DNA of 64,000 nucleotides, from NCBI RefSeq assembly GCF_022458985.1, contig NC_061771.1:31201764-31265763 (forward strand), written 5' to 3'. How positions within the stretch are numbered: position 1 is the stretch's first letter; each line of letters opens with the position of its first letter. A program made the translations under genes and the position numbers. Under the pieces are notes generated by a model, which worked only from the letters and a program-made list of their open reading frames with translations, was not told where the DNA came from and did no database searches. Below, piece by piece: positions 45,115 to 55,305 of this stretch. Source of the stretch: Mugil cephalus (Eukaryota; Chordata; Actinopteri; Mugiliformes; Mugilidae).

Positions 45115-46512
45115 AAATGAGATGTTCATTAATACACAGGACGAGATGTTACAATCCCTTGTGCCATGATCTAAGGCAAAACACCCTTAGAAGTCAGGTC
45201 CAACTGGACAACCAACCAGCAAACCAGTGGTCAGCTACTAACTATGTCAGAAACAAGATACAATTAGCCTAGCCACAGAAATAAAAAAATAATAATAATA
45301 ATAAAAACACCAGCTAATTAGCCTAGACACCAGCAGTAGGTAATAGAGATGATGGGAATGCAACTACACTCAGACCAGGACATCTTATCCTTCTGCCTAT
45401 GTCAGAAACGAGATACAATTAGCCTAGCCACGGAAACGAAACACTCGAAAGCACCAGCTAATTAACCTAACCGCCAATAGTAAGTAAGAAATGATGGGAC
45501 ATGCAACTGTGCTTCAAACAACATTCCTTACACACAAGAAAACACCAGCAAACGAGCCTAACTAGCAACAGTAGGCAGTGTGCAGTGTGCCACACATCAT
45601 TGGGGTTTTCAAGTGGGCACCTCCCTTCACTGATGTTTCGTTAAGTTAGGCCAACGACACCTCAAGAAGGCCTAACAGTGAGCTCCAGCGTCCCGGAGTC
45701 ACCCCCCTTAATGCAGCCACCATGCCACCATGTGCCTTTCAACCGACAGATAAGATTAATCTAACTACAACTGCTACCTAATGTTAGCACATAGCTAGCC
45801 TTACCTTTAGCATGCTCCCCAGTTAGCGTACTTCCTCCGTAGCCACAATCACTGGCTCGCTCGCTCTGCTGCAAGGAACATATTCTTTACAGCAACCCCC
45901 TGTTCTTTTCAGCGAATGCCCAACTCACACAGGAGAGCAATGGCGGATTTCGCCACAAATCCATGGCAGCCGACCTCCACTGGGCACACACGGGCGCTCC
46001 AGCCTCGCTGCTCCGCTTTTTAGCAGCTGAGGAATTTGCTTCAATCCGTTTTTCCTCAATTGCAGCTGCTAAGCATTTCAGAACCTGGTTATGGCGCCAG
46101 GTGTATCTACCTTGGGAGAGACTAACCCTACAACCTGACAAAATGTGGCTGAGCGTACATGCACAAGAACAAAGTGGGCAGGCAGCATCCTCCCCTAGCC
46201 ACTGGTTCAGGTTTTGCGGAGATGGCAGCACATCATAAACTGCCCCTCTCATAAATCTAATCCTACTATCCTCCATGCTCCACAGCTCTCTACACGACAC
46301 CTTCCTTTTCTCTATACTCTCCTAGTTCACCCACTGTCCTTGCTTAGCCCGCGGCACTGCCTTCATGCACCTCATTACTTCCTCTTGCCTACGAATTTCT
46401 TTCACTACCATCTTCCTCTTTTCCTGCTCCTCCTGAACTGCATCTCTTGGGTTCCACTTCCTCCCTGTTTTGACCATGGACGCTGTCAACCTGACTACTG
46501 GATCTTTTGACT
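45115..46512 (-). mobile_element. 3' piece of an R2/NeSL-like LINE
   Basis: The minus-strand frame 45887-46300 reads VYDVLPSPQNLNQWLGEDAA, then CPLCSCACTLSHILSGC (CCHC-like zinc motif) and GRYTWRHNQVLKCLAA, the C-terminal domain of the LINE family whose RT lies at 17215-19168. The 3' part (45130-45880) is its non-coding tail and holds tandem repeats. Flanks at 45110 and 46513 are contiguous in the paralogous copy at 50345, which marks the inserted segment. Confidence 0.75.
45240..45580. repeat. Tandem repeat, unit about 150 bp
   Basis: tatgtcagaaacaagataca with attagcctagcca and caccagctaattagcc repeats at about 45245 and 45400, with a third partial unit at about 45530. It lies in the LINE 3' region. 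Confidence 0.7.
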
Positions 46513-47127
46513 GAGTAAGATGAGAAAAGTTAATTTTCTGATCTTCACATGATTATCCTTGGTATGAGCTGCTATAAATGTCAGTTATCAAACAGTGTAT
46601 TCTGCTCACTGGCTGCAGCCTTTCTGTAGTTTTACCACAGAGTAACGTGACCTCATGTGAAGAACAGATTTGATCTGCAGTTCAATCACTAGATGAAAAC
46701 AATGATACAAACTGACTGAGTTCAAAATAGAGTCAGTTTGTTCAGAAATACTTTGAACTAGTTTGTTGTTGTTAATGAAGGTGAAATGAAGTCTGGTGTA
46801 GTTCTTCTGTGTCCAACAGAATTTGTTTGAACTTTTGTTGAGCTGATAAGGACTGAAAAACAAACACGCAGTCTTTTTATGAACTACAATAAAGCCATAC
46901 CAGGAAATAAAATAAGTAATAATGTCGGTGCAATTTCATATCGGAACATTAAGCAGGAAACAAACTGTGACAGACAGAGCTGCATTCAGAGGTGGAACTA
47001 AGCAGGAAGGACCATTTCCAATGTAACTTCAGTGACAGAAGCTGCAGTCCAGACAAAACTCTGTTTCCATCTGAAGAAAATTCATCTGAGTTTATCTGTT
47101 CTTTCTCAACATCTGACTCAAATACTG

Positions 47128-47318
47128 GTGAGTACAGCTGATAATATTTACTGTGTTTCAACAACCAGCATCAAAACTTAGAGCTTCAGTCCAACAGGAA
47201 GTTCCACTCTTTCCACTTCACACTGTCTCAGCATGTTTCTTTAGAAGTTCAATAACTCATCAATGATCAATAAATCTCTACTTAAACTGTGTTTTTCTCT
47301 CTTGTTGTCAGTGTGTAG
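47128..47318 (+). other. 5'-UTR intron of TRIM E (191 bp)
   Basis: gtgagtac donor after aatactg and cagtgtgtag acceptor two bases before ATG. Confidence 0.8.
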
Positions 47319-47320
47319 AC

Positions 47321-48964
47321 ATGTCTGCTGCCAGCTCTCTGAGATCTGAAGATCAGTTTCTGTGCTCCATCTGTCTGGATGTGTTCACTGATCCAGTCAC
47401 TACATCATGTGGACACAACTTCTGCAAACACTGCATCACTCAGCACTGGGATCATAATGACATATTCCAGTGTCCAATGTGTAAAGAGATATTGCACACT
47501 AGACTTCAGCTGAAGATCAACACTTTCATCAGTGAGGTGGTTGCTGAGTTCAGACATGAATCTCAACAGAAAACCAGCAGCAGCAGCTTAGAGCAACAAG
47601 CTGCCAAACCAGGAGAAGTTCCCTGTGACGTCTGCATCGGAACCAAACCGAAGGCCCTGAAGTCCTGCCTGGTGTGTCTGCTCTCCTACTGTGACTCTCA
47701 CCTGCAGCCTCATCTGACAGTGTCACGCCTGAAAAGACATCAGCTGATCCACCCTGTGGACAACCTGGAAGACAGGATGTGTAGGAAGCACGATAAACCT
47801 CTGGAGCTGTTCTGTAAGACCGACCAGACATGTGTCTGCACGCTCTGCTCTGTTTTAAACCACAAGACACATGAGTTTGTTCCTCTGAAAGAAGAATATG
47901 AAGGAAAGAAGGCAGAGCTGGGGAAGACAGAGGATGAAATTCAGCAGATGATCCAGAAGAGACGACGGAAGATTGAGGAGATGAAAAAGTCAGTGAAGAT
48001 GAGTAAAGCTGCTGCAGACAGACAGATAGCAGAAGGTGTTCAGGTCTTCACTGCTCTGAAGGAGTCTGTTGAGAGAGGCCTGGACCAGCTCATAAAGGAG
48101 ATCGAAGACAAACAGAAAACAACAGAAAAACAGGCTAAAGGTTTCATCAAACATCTGGAACAGGAAGTCTCTGAGCTGATGAAGAGAAGCTCTGAGGTAA
48201 AGCAGCTCTCACACTCTGAAGACCACCTCCACCTCCTCCAAAGCTTCTCCTCCCTGAAAGCTGCTCCACCCACCAAGGACTGGACAGAGGTCAGCGTCCG
48301 TCCACCATCATATGAGGGGACTGTGGTGAAAGCTGTGACTCAGCTGGAGGAGACACTCAGGAAAGACATGAAGAATCTGCTTGAGGTTGAGCTGAAGAGG
48401 GTCCAGCAGTATGCAATGGATGTGACTCTAGATCCTGATACAGCGCATCCTCAACTCATCCTGTCTGGTGATGGAAAACAAGTTCACTGTGGTGACGTGT
48501 GGAAGAATCTTCCCGACAACCCAGAGAGATTTTCTAAATATGCGTGTCTTTTAGGAAGGAATAGTTTCTCTTCTGGCTGTTTTTATTTTCAGGTTCAAGT
48601 TAAAGGAAAGACTGACTGGGATCTAGGAGTGGCCAGAGAATCAATAAACAGGAAGGGAATCATTCCACTGAGTCCACAGAATGGTTTCTGGACTGTATGG
48701 TTGAGAAATGGAAATGAATACAAAGCTCTTGCTGGTCCTTCAGTGCGTCTTTCTCTTCATTCTCATCCTGAGAAGGTGGGGGTGTTTGTGGATTATGAGG
48801 GTCTGGTCTCCTTTCATGATGTAGATACTGCAGCTCTTATCTACTCCTTTACTGGCTGCTCCTTCAATGACAAACTTTATCCATACTTCAGCCCCTGTAA
48901 TAATGATGGTGGTAAAAACTCTGCACCTCTGATCATCTGTGCTGACAACCAAACTGTCTGTTAA
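47321..48964 (+). CDS. TRIM E: full RING-B-box-coiled-coil-PRY/SPRY E3 ligase
   Basis: 547 residues, the only copy in the window with the complete tripartite motif. RING at 15-54 (CSIC, CGHNFCKHC, CPMC). A serine-rich linker follows, then a cysteine-rich segment from C102 (PCDVCIGTKPKALKSCLVC). B-box 2 spans about 154-184 (C154, H157, C165, C173, C176, H181, H184). The coiled coil runs from about 190 to 365 and PRY starts at LDPDTAHPQL. SPRY has DLGVARESINRKG and SPQNGFWTVWLRNGNEY. One acidic codon is missing in DYEGLVSFHDVD. It ends CADNQTVC. Fish bloodthirsty/TRIM39/TRIM21-like E3 ubiquitin ligase, probably immune-related. It lacks the conserved upstream GAAAGTCAAA box. ATTAAA at 50008-50013 lies beyond an inserted hAT-like element. 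Confidence 0.94.
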   Translation: MSAASSLRSEDQFLCSICLDVFTDPVTTSCGHNFCKHCITQHWDHNDIFQCPMCKEILHTRLQLKINTFISEVVAEFRHESQQKTSSSSLEQQAAKPGEVPCDVCIGTKPKALKSCLVCLLSYCDSHLQPHLTVSRLKRHQLIHPVDNLEDRMCRKHDKPLELFCKTDQTCVCTLCSVLNHKTHEFVPLKEEYEGKKAELGKTEDEIQQMIQKRRRKIEEMKKSVKMSKAAADRQIAEGVQVFTALKESVERGLDQLIKEIEDKQKTTEKQAKGFIKHLEQEVSELMKRSSEVKQLSHSEDHLHLLQSFSSLKAAPPTKDWTEVSVRPPSYEGTVVKAVTQLEETLRKDMKNLLEVELKRVQQYAMDVTLDPDTAHPQLILSGDGKQVHCGDVWKNLPDNPERFSKYACLLGRNSFSSGCFYFQVQVKGKTDWDLGVARESINRKGIIPLSPQNGFWTVWLRNGNEYKALAGPSVRLSLHSHPEKVGVFVDYEGLVSFHDVDTAALIYSFTGCSFNDKLYPYFSPCNNDGGKNSAPLIICADNQTVC

Positions 48965-49008
48965 TGATGAAGCTTTGAGATCAACGAATGAACTCAGTAA
49001 TCTTCATA

Positions 49009-49881
49009 CTAAGGCTGTCGCGGTATACTAGTTTTGATGATAATAAAGATATTAAAAAAATTAAATGAAATGCTTGATAATATCGTGTAAATACTGCCCA
49101 ATCTTGTCCCCCGACCAATTATAATTGGTTCCGCATCTTGCCTACTGTATAATTTTCCTCAGATCCTGAGGTGAAGCTGCTTCCAGTCTCTGAGACGAGA
49201 AGACTGATCTTTTGTCAGCCACAATGTCCCTGGAAATGTCCCACCTGTGCTTTTAATGCAGAGACTTGTTCACAATAAGCACTTTATATCTGATGATTTT
49301 GCAGTGAGGACAGTGTTCAGTGGCTATGTCATAAAGTCCAAAAGGATTTTAAGTGGAAGAGGAAATCAATTATAATTGTGGCACACAGAGAAACAAAGAT
49401 TCAAAAAAGTTGGGAAAACAATTATCTTTTCACTAATGTTGATTCCACCAGAGTGTATGTTGTATGATTGAAGTCTGTGATTATTAGGGGCATGTTTTGT
49501 CCTGTTTATTGTGCTAGTAAGTACAGTACTGATGTCATTTCAGACACGTTTTGTCCCATGTTACTTTGTTCATTGCACTAAGTGTCTTTGTAGAAATAGG
49601 TCTATTAATGATTCATGTCTTTCGTCAAATATTTAAAGAAGCTTCTTTAAAGACAGATAGAGATAAATGTAAAGCACAATAACTAGTGTCATTAAGTTTT
49701 CATAATTATTTTGTGATAGTATTTATTTTGCACATGCCTGCTCTATACACTTACGTTCTACTGTTATTTGTAGTGTGAGTGTGATTCATCTCCCAAAAGT
49801 GACATAAAAACAGTTAAAGATGCATTTCCTGGATTTTGCTATTATTATTTACATTTACAGATATCGTGATAGCCCTATGTC
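49009..49881. mobile_element. Non-autonomous hAT-like element in the TRIM E 3' flank
   Basis: The left end aggctgtcgcggtata and the reverse complement of the right end (agggctatcacgatat) match, of the type seen in fish hAT elements. Paralogue 3' flanks are continuous here. No transposase frame. A target duplication could not be defined. Confidence 0.6.
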
Positions 49882-50007
49882 ACACTTTGTTTTCTTCCTA
49901 TCTAAATGTATCTTTGTATATTTAATGGTTTCTGGACTTTTATCATTTACTTGTTTTAAAGTTTTTCCACATATACATCAATTGGGATGATTGTTAAATG
50001 AGCTACA

Positions 50008-50013
50008 ATTAAA
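50008..50013 (+). terminator. ATTAAA polyadenylation signal, displaced downstream of TRIM E
   Basis: Conserved gagctacaattaaaggccaa context, moved about 0.9 kb further from the stop than in A, B and D by the inserted element. Confidence 0.5.
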
Positions 50014-50764
50014 GGCCAAGAGCTGTGTACTAGGTTGTGTCAATTATGTTTCTTCCTGGTGTCACTACCTCTAACATGGTTTCATTCATAAGTTTTCACC
50101 CAGAAATATTTTTAGAAACAGAGAGTCTTCTTACGAATGGTCTCCAGTGGTTTATTGAAGGGTGTACATGTCTGAGTAGGATGAAAGTAAATCAAGAACT
50201 GCAGGAAGACAAGGCAGACCACCTTAACCAGCACTCAATGGTGTGGAAGGAGTCTTAAATGTGCAATAGACCTAAGCTCTGGAAGGCAGTACATGATATT
50301 AACCCAACATGTTTTATTTTGTGTCAAGAAACATAAGTAACATTTAGTTAAATAAAAAACTAAAAAGTTAATTTTGTTATCTTCACTTAATTATTCCTAG
50401 TATGAGCTGCTATAAATGTCAGTTATCAGTGTCGCTGGCTCACTGGCTGAAGCCTGATTTTTTCACAGAGTAACATGACCTTATGTGAAGAACAGATTTG
50501 ATCTTCCTACAGTTCAGTCATTAGATGGAAACAATGATCCAAACTGAATGTGAGTTTAAAATAAAGTCAATATGTTCAAAAATACTTTTAGAGTTTGTTG
50601 TTTACTAAAGTGAAGTGTGGTGTAGTTCTTCTCTGTGTCCAGCAGAGGTCAGAAAAAACAACAACCATCAGAAGAGTTATGAGCTGCAATATAGTCCCAC
50701 CAGAGAATAAAGTAAAAATCTCATTCATTTTGAACAGATCACATCTGAATCTATAGGAGGAAAC

Positions 50765-51473
50765 TAGGGCTGAATGATATGAACAAAACTTCATATCTCG
50801 ATATACATGCCAAATATCTCGATATCGATATGATACAATATGACTGCGGATTCGGTGAAAACCAAGCATTTTTCAGAAAAATAAAAACATCATAATACAA
50901 AAAAAATGTGGAAAGTGCAGTTTTATTTTCAAAAATTCACTGCCAGCCATCAACATTAACATAAAATACGTATACACATTACGCGATGGTGTTGTTTCAG
51001 ATGGTGAAACATGTTTGTTGTACTACCTTGCTTCTTCGCAATTTTTGCTAAGCACAACCTGCACAGCACCTTACTCCGGTTAACATCGTCCTTTTTGAAT
51101 CCAAAATACCTCCAAATAATGGAGGATGAATTATGTTTTGGCACCAAGTCAGATTCTGCACTGCCACCGGCCACATTACCATCCACACTTATTTTCTTTC
51201 TTTCTTTTTAATTTCCCCGCTGTGTGTATGTTTGTCATTGGTTGGCTTCAGCTGTTAATCCACAGCAAGCATGAATTAAGGTTTATGGTTGGCTGACCTT
51301 AGAGGTGCATTCAATCCTAAAAATTATGTTTGGTGTGACTGCCAGAGCTGTACATGCAGGGCGAGCATGGGGAGGGGAAATCTATATCGTCTATATCTTT
51401 GCTTTTTCGATAATAATATCTTGAATGTTCATATCGAGATATAGATATGATAACGATATATCGTTCAGCCCTA
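50765..51473. mobile_element. hAT element, 709 bp, perfect 8-bp target duplication
   Basis: Ends TAGGGCTGAATGATAT and the near-exact inverted ATATCGTTCAGCCCTA. Flanked on both sides by GAGGAAAC (50757-50764 and 51474-51481). The minus-strand frame 50956-51186 encodes a BED-type zinc finger (WRYFGFKKDD, LCRLC, MFHHLKQHH), but the catalytic and dimerisation domains are absent. An internally deleted, non-autonomous copy. Confidence 0.92.
50956..51186 (-). pseudogene. BED zinc-finger remnant of a hAT transposase
   Basis: 76-residue frame with aromatic SIIWRYFGF, then C-x2-C (LCRLC) and H-x4-H (HHLKQHH), the DNA-binding finger of hAT/ZBED proteins. The remainder of the transposase is deleted. Confidence 0.8.
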
Positions 51474-51799
51474 GAGGAAACTAACTGTGACAAATGGAGC
51501 TGCAGTCAGAGGAGGAGCTAAACTGGAAAGCTGCAATAAAGTAACACAAGGAAATAAGTTAAATAAAAATCTCATCCATTTTAAACTGATCACGTCTGAA
51601 GTTGAAGCAGGAAACAAACTGTGACAAACACAGGTACAGTCAGAGCAGGAGCTAAACTGGAAAGACCAGATTCAACATCGCTTTCCTGAACTGAAAGTCA
51701 AAGTTTGTCAGAGCAACGGCAGATCAGTTCATCTGTTCTCTCCCAACATCTGACTCAAACTATTTCAACAACCAGCATCTAAACTTACAGCTTCACTCT

Positions 51800-52840
51800 G
51801 TTATGTGTGGCCAGGTAGCTCCACACCTGCTGGCTTGCCACACATGGCCGACCTCCACACCGCCCCGCACTGCTACTTTAAATTGCTATTTCCATTGTTA
51901 GAAGGTTGGTTGGAATGAGGTGAAAGGGATATTTTTTCTGGGTACTTTTTAGTACCTTTCTGTCTTTAATAAAAACAGGCTGATATTTTCTTAACTTTTT
52001 GTAAATGTGTGATGAATTTATGATTTAAAACAGAAATGTGTCTTCAAGTAAAGTATTTAAAGTAACAACTTTAAATTCTGTTGAGCTGTTTCATGTTTGC
52101 TTTAAATAAGTGAGATGTGATCTGACAGGGGCGTGGATGCGGAGGAGCTAAGTCAAGTACTGGGGGGCTAGGCCATTAAGAGATTTAAAAACAAGCAATA
52201 AAATTTTATAATTTAAGTAATTGGGAGCCAGTGCAGTGAAGCTAGGACAGAATATTTGTGATCTGAGATCTCATATCACATATAAGAGTGGGTGGTCCAG
52301 GCCAACATACAGTGAGCTACAGTAATCCAGTCTGCGTGTTAATAACAGCCTCCAGATCTCTACATGACAAGTACCGTTTTACTTTCAATGAAATCCTCAA
52401 TTCATCAAATACTACACCAAGATTTTTTACTGATGATGTTTGGTGTCTCTTAGAACATATCCTAACATTAAGATTTCAGTTTGGTTTTGATTTATGTTTA
52501 GAAAGTTTGCGGTCATCTGGGATTTAGACAATCAAGCAATGTCTGTACAGAATTGTTGGACTTTAATGTTAAAGGCAGGTAGATCTGAACATCAGCTGCA
52601 TAACAATGAACGTTAACATCCTGCTGTCCTCTTAACACCAACTGCTTCACCTTACATCCTTATGATGACGATGAGATACCTGACTCTCACCCAAATATAG
52701 ACCAATTTGAAGCCACCAAACTCACCACATATATGATCAGGTAAAATATTAACAGAAATGTAAATAACATTGACCAACTAGTCATAATGCAATAATCTTT
52801 ATTTATAATCACTTAATTTATCAAATATCTATATGTGATA
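51800..52840. other. Non-coding DNA with LINE-associated repeat
   Basis: 52120-52450 contains ttgggagccagtgcagtgaa and agctacagtaatccagtctg, phrases typical of a common fish interspersed repeat (LINE-associated; exact family uncertain). No gene. Confidence 0.45.
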
Positions 52841-52929
52841 AAATATAGAATGAGTACACATAATACAATATGCTGTGATAACATCTAAATAGTTGTTCAT
52901 AGAAGACCCTTCATATATTGTTCCGTCAT

Positions 52930-53530
52930 GTAATGTTCCTGTCACAAAGGGTGGTGGAGGCGTGGACCTAAGTGCACGAAAAACACTGTGACAGGATGAC
53001 TGGAACTGATGAGGGCGGAGCACACAAGGAGAAACCCATAAGCAATCCATGGAAAACACAGGGAGCAACACCCAACAGGAAACTAAGAAACTTTACAAAA
53101 TAAAACAGGAAACTGAAAACATGGAACAGACAGATATAATCATGACAGAGACCCCCCCTCAAAGGTCGGATCACAGACATCCGTCTAAAATTCAAAAACA
53201 GAACTGGGCAGGTGGAGGGGGCACAGACAGAGGGACAGAACACAAACACATAACACAATGTCAAAGTCCAGAGCTTAAAACTTAGGCTGGAAACAGTAGC
53301 TGGCACAGAGACATGGACTGGAGCAGGCTCGGGAGCAGAGATGTGAGCTGGAGCTGGCTCAGGAGCTATAGGGGATGGGGACTGAGTCGACCCTGGGGGT
53401 TGGGACTGGCGTTGACGCGATCCTGGATGACTGGAGCTGAGGTCACCTTCGTGGCAGGGACAGGAGCAGAGGCGGTGAGGATCACGGAGACAAAAACCAC
53501 AGAGACAGGATGATGGGGCCAAAAATGACG
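52930..53530 (-). mobile_element. Probable LTR-retroelement terminal/untranslated region
   Basis: On the minus strand the sequence from about 53150 to 52930 (ttcctgttttattttg, ccatgtttt, ttcagtttcctg, ending cctgtcacag) is compositionally like the LTR at 21656. 53280-53520 is a low-complexity gagctgg/cagga region that reads as a proline-rich frame. No gene is supported. Confidence 0.4.
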
Positions 53531-53538
53531 TGACAGCG

Positions 53539-53540
<2 letters not shown>

Positions 53541-53634
<94 letters not shown>
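53541..53634. repeat. (AT)n/(AC)n compound microsatellite
   Basis: About 68 bases of at dinucleotides with a short ttt interruption, then about 25 bases of ac. Confidence 0.97.
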
Positions 53635-53635
<1 letters not shown>

Positions 53636-54019
53636 TGCGTCGCACTGAACCATGGTCACATTGTCTCTGAACATCCTTATTCTGTTGTGGGAATAGACTG
53701 CCGGTGGTCTTCTCATGATGGTATTCATTGCTTGTGTTGTTGTCCTCTTTATTTATTTTTGGCCATCTTCTTAATCATTATTTTTGAGAAGGTGAGTTTT
53801 ATTCCCATGTTTAATGATGGGCTTCATGAATCAAGTACAAGTAACAGTAGAAAAACGTTTTCATTTCAAAGTATCAGATAGACTCCGTTTTCTTTGTTTC
53901 TACATCTCTGACCCATTGATGTGTTTGTAAAGCTGTGACAGTGTTGTAATCAGAAATCACATGTGTACAGTGAATAACCTCACACAGTGAATTCATTCAT
54001 TGATCTCAAAGATTCATCA

Positions 54020-55303
54020 TTAAATGGGACAGATGATCAGAGGTGCAGAGTTTTTACCACCATCATTCAACTCAGGACAGAAGAATGGGTAAAGTTTGTC
54101 ATTGAAGGAGCAGCCAGTAAAGGAGTAGATAAGAGCTGCAGTATCTACGTCATGAAAGGAGACCAGACCCTCCTCATAATCCACAAACACCCCCACCTTC
54201 TCAAGACGAGAACGAAGAGAGAGACGCACTGGAGGTTCAACATTGGCTGTATACTCATTACCATACATGAAGCTTAAAGTCCAATAACCACTCAGAGGAC
54301 TCGCTTTGATACTTCCCTTCCTGCTGATTGATTCTCTGGCCACTCCAAGATCCCAGTCACTCTTTCCTTCAACTTGAACCTGAAAGTAGAATCTACCTGA
54401 AGAGAAACTCTGTTTTCCTAAAACATTAACACATCTCGAAAATCTCTCTGGGTTGTCTGGAAGATTCTTCCATACATCACTGTCATGAACTTGTTTTTTA
54501 TCATCAGACAGGATGAGGTGAGGATGTGCTGTATCAGGATCTAGAGTCACATCCACTGCATACTGCTGGACCCTCTTCAGCTCAGCCTCAAGCAGTTTCT
54601 TCATGTCTTTACTGAGTGTCTCCTCCAGCTGAGTCACAGCTCTCACCACAGTCCCCTCATATGATGGTGGACGGACGCTGACCTCTGTCCAGTCCTTGGT
54701 GGGTGGAGCAGCTTTCAGGGAGGAGAAGCTTTGGAGGAGGTGGAGGTGGTCTTCAGAGTGTGAGAGATGCTTTACCTCAGAGCTCCTCTTCATCAGCTCA
54801 GAGACTTCCTGTTCCAGATCTTTGATGAAACCTTCAGCCTGTTTCTCTGTTGCTTTCTGTTTGTCTTCAATCTCCTTTATGAGCTGGTCCAGGCCTCTCT
54901 CAACAGACTCCTTCAGAGCAGTGAAGACCTGAACACCTTCTGCTTTCTCTCTGTCTGCAGCAACTTTACTCATCTTCACTGACTCTTTAACCTCCTCAAT
55001 CTTCAGTCGTCTCTTCTGGATCATCTGCTGAATTTCATCCTCTGTCTTCATTCCGTGTTGAGCTTCATGTTTGAACTGAGCAACCATTTCACGGATGAAA
55101 GTGTTGATCCTCAGCCTCGGTCTAGAGTAGAATATCTCCGTACACAGGGGACACTTGCATTGGTCATTTTCATCCCAGTGCTGAGTGATGCAGGTTTTGC
55201 AGAAGTTGTGTCCACAAGGTGTGCTGACTGGATCAGTGAACACATCCAGACAGATGGAACAACGAAACTGATCTTCATATAGTAGACAGCTGGCAGCAGA
55301 CAT
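54020..55303 (-). CDS. TRIM F: RING-coiled-coil-PRY/SPRY E3 ligase lacking a B-box, opposite strand
   Basis: 427 residues from MSAASCLLYEDQF. The RING has CSIC, CGHNFCKTC and CPLC. It has the common B-box deletion (QHGMKTEDEIQQ) and keeps RRLKIEEVKE. PRY starts at LDPDTAHPHL. SPRY is the most divergent in the variable part (SRKGSIKASPLSGYWTLSF, EYTANVEPPVRLSL). The C-terminus is shortened to ICPI because a small deletion removes the usual VNQTV codons and stop, bringing in a new TAA. An acceptor-like gattgtgtag precedes the ATG, but the upstream exon and donor found in the other genes are missing. It lies head-to-head with G. Confidence 0.9.
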   Translation of the reverse strand: MSAASCLLYEDQFRCSICLDVFTDPVSTPCGHNFCKTCITQHWDENDQCKCPLCTEIFYSRPRLRINTFIREMVAQFKHEAQHGMKTEDEIQQMIQKRRLKIEEVKESVKMSKVAADREKAEGVQVFTALKESVERGLDQLIKEIEDKQKATEKQAEGFIKDLEQEVSELMKRSSEVKHLSHSEDHLHLLQSFSSLKAAPPTKDWTEVSVRPPSYEGTVVRAVTQLEETLSKDMKKLLEAELKRVQQYAVDVTLDPDTAHPHLILSDDKKQVHDSDVWKNLPDNPERFSRCVNVLGKQSFSSGRFYFQVQVEGKSDWDLGVARESISRKGSIKASPLSGYWTLSFMYGNEYTANVEPPVRLSLRSRLEKVGVFVDYEEGLVSFHDVDTAALIYSFTGCSFNDKLYPFFCPELNDGGKNSAPLIICPI

Positions 55304-55305
55304 GT

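Larger units (their letters stand above)
50290..51795 (+). other. Orphan TRIM upstream region without a TRIM frame
   Basis: 50290-50756 matches the sequence upstream of gene E (45030-45110 plus 46513-46860). 51482-51795 matches the TRIM proximal 5' flank, including the GAAAGTCAAA box at 51693-51702 and catctgactcaaa before the usual donor. The donor, intron and coding exon are missing. A hAT element interrupts it. Confidence 0.75.

Noticed and set aside
52968-53645. 225-codon minus-strand frame with proline-rich region
   Set aside because: It starts in the AC/AT microsatellite and runs through an LTR-like low-complexity region; no domain.
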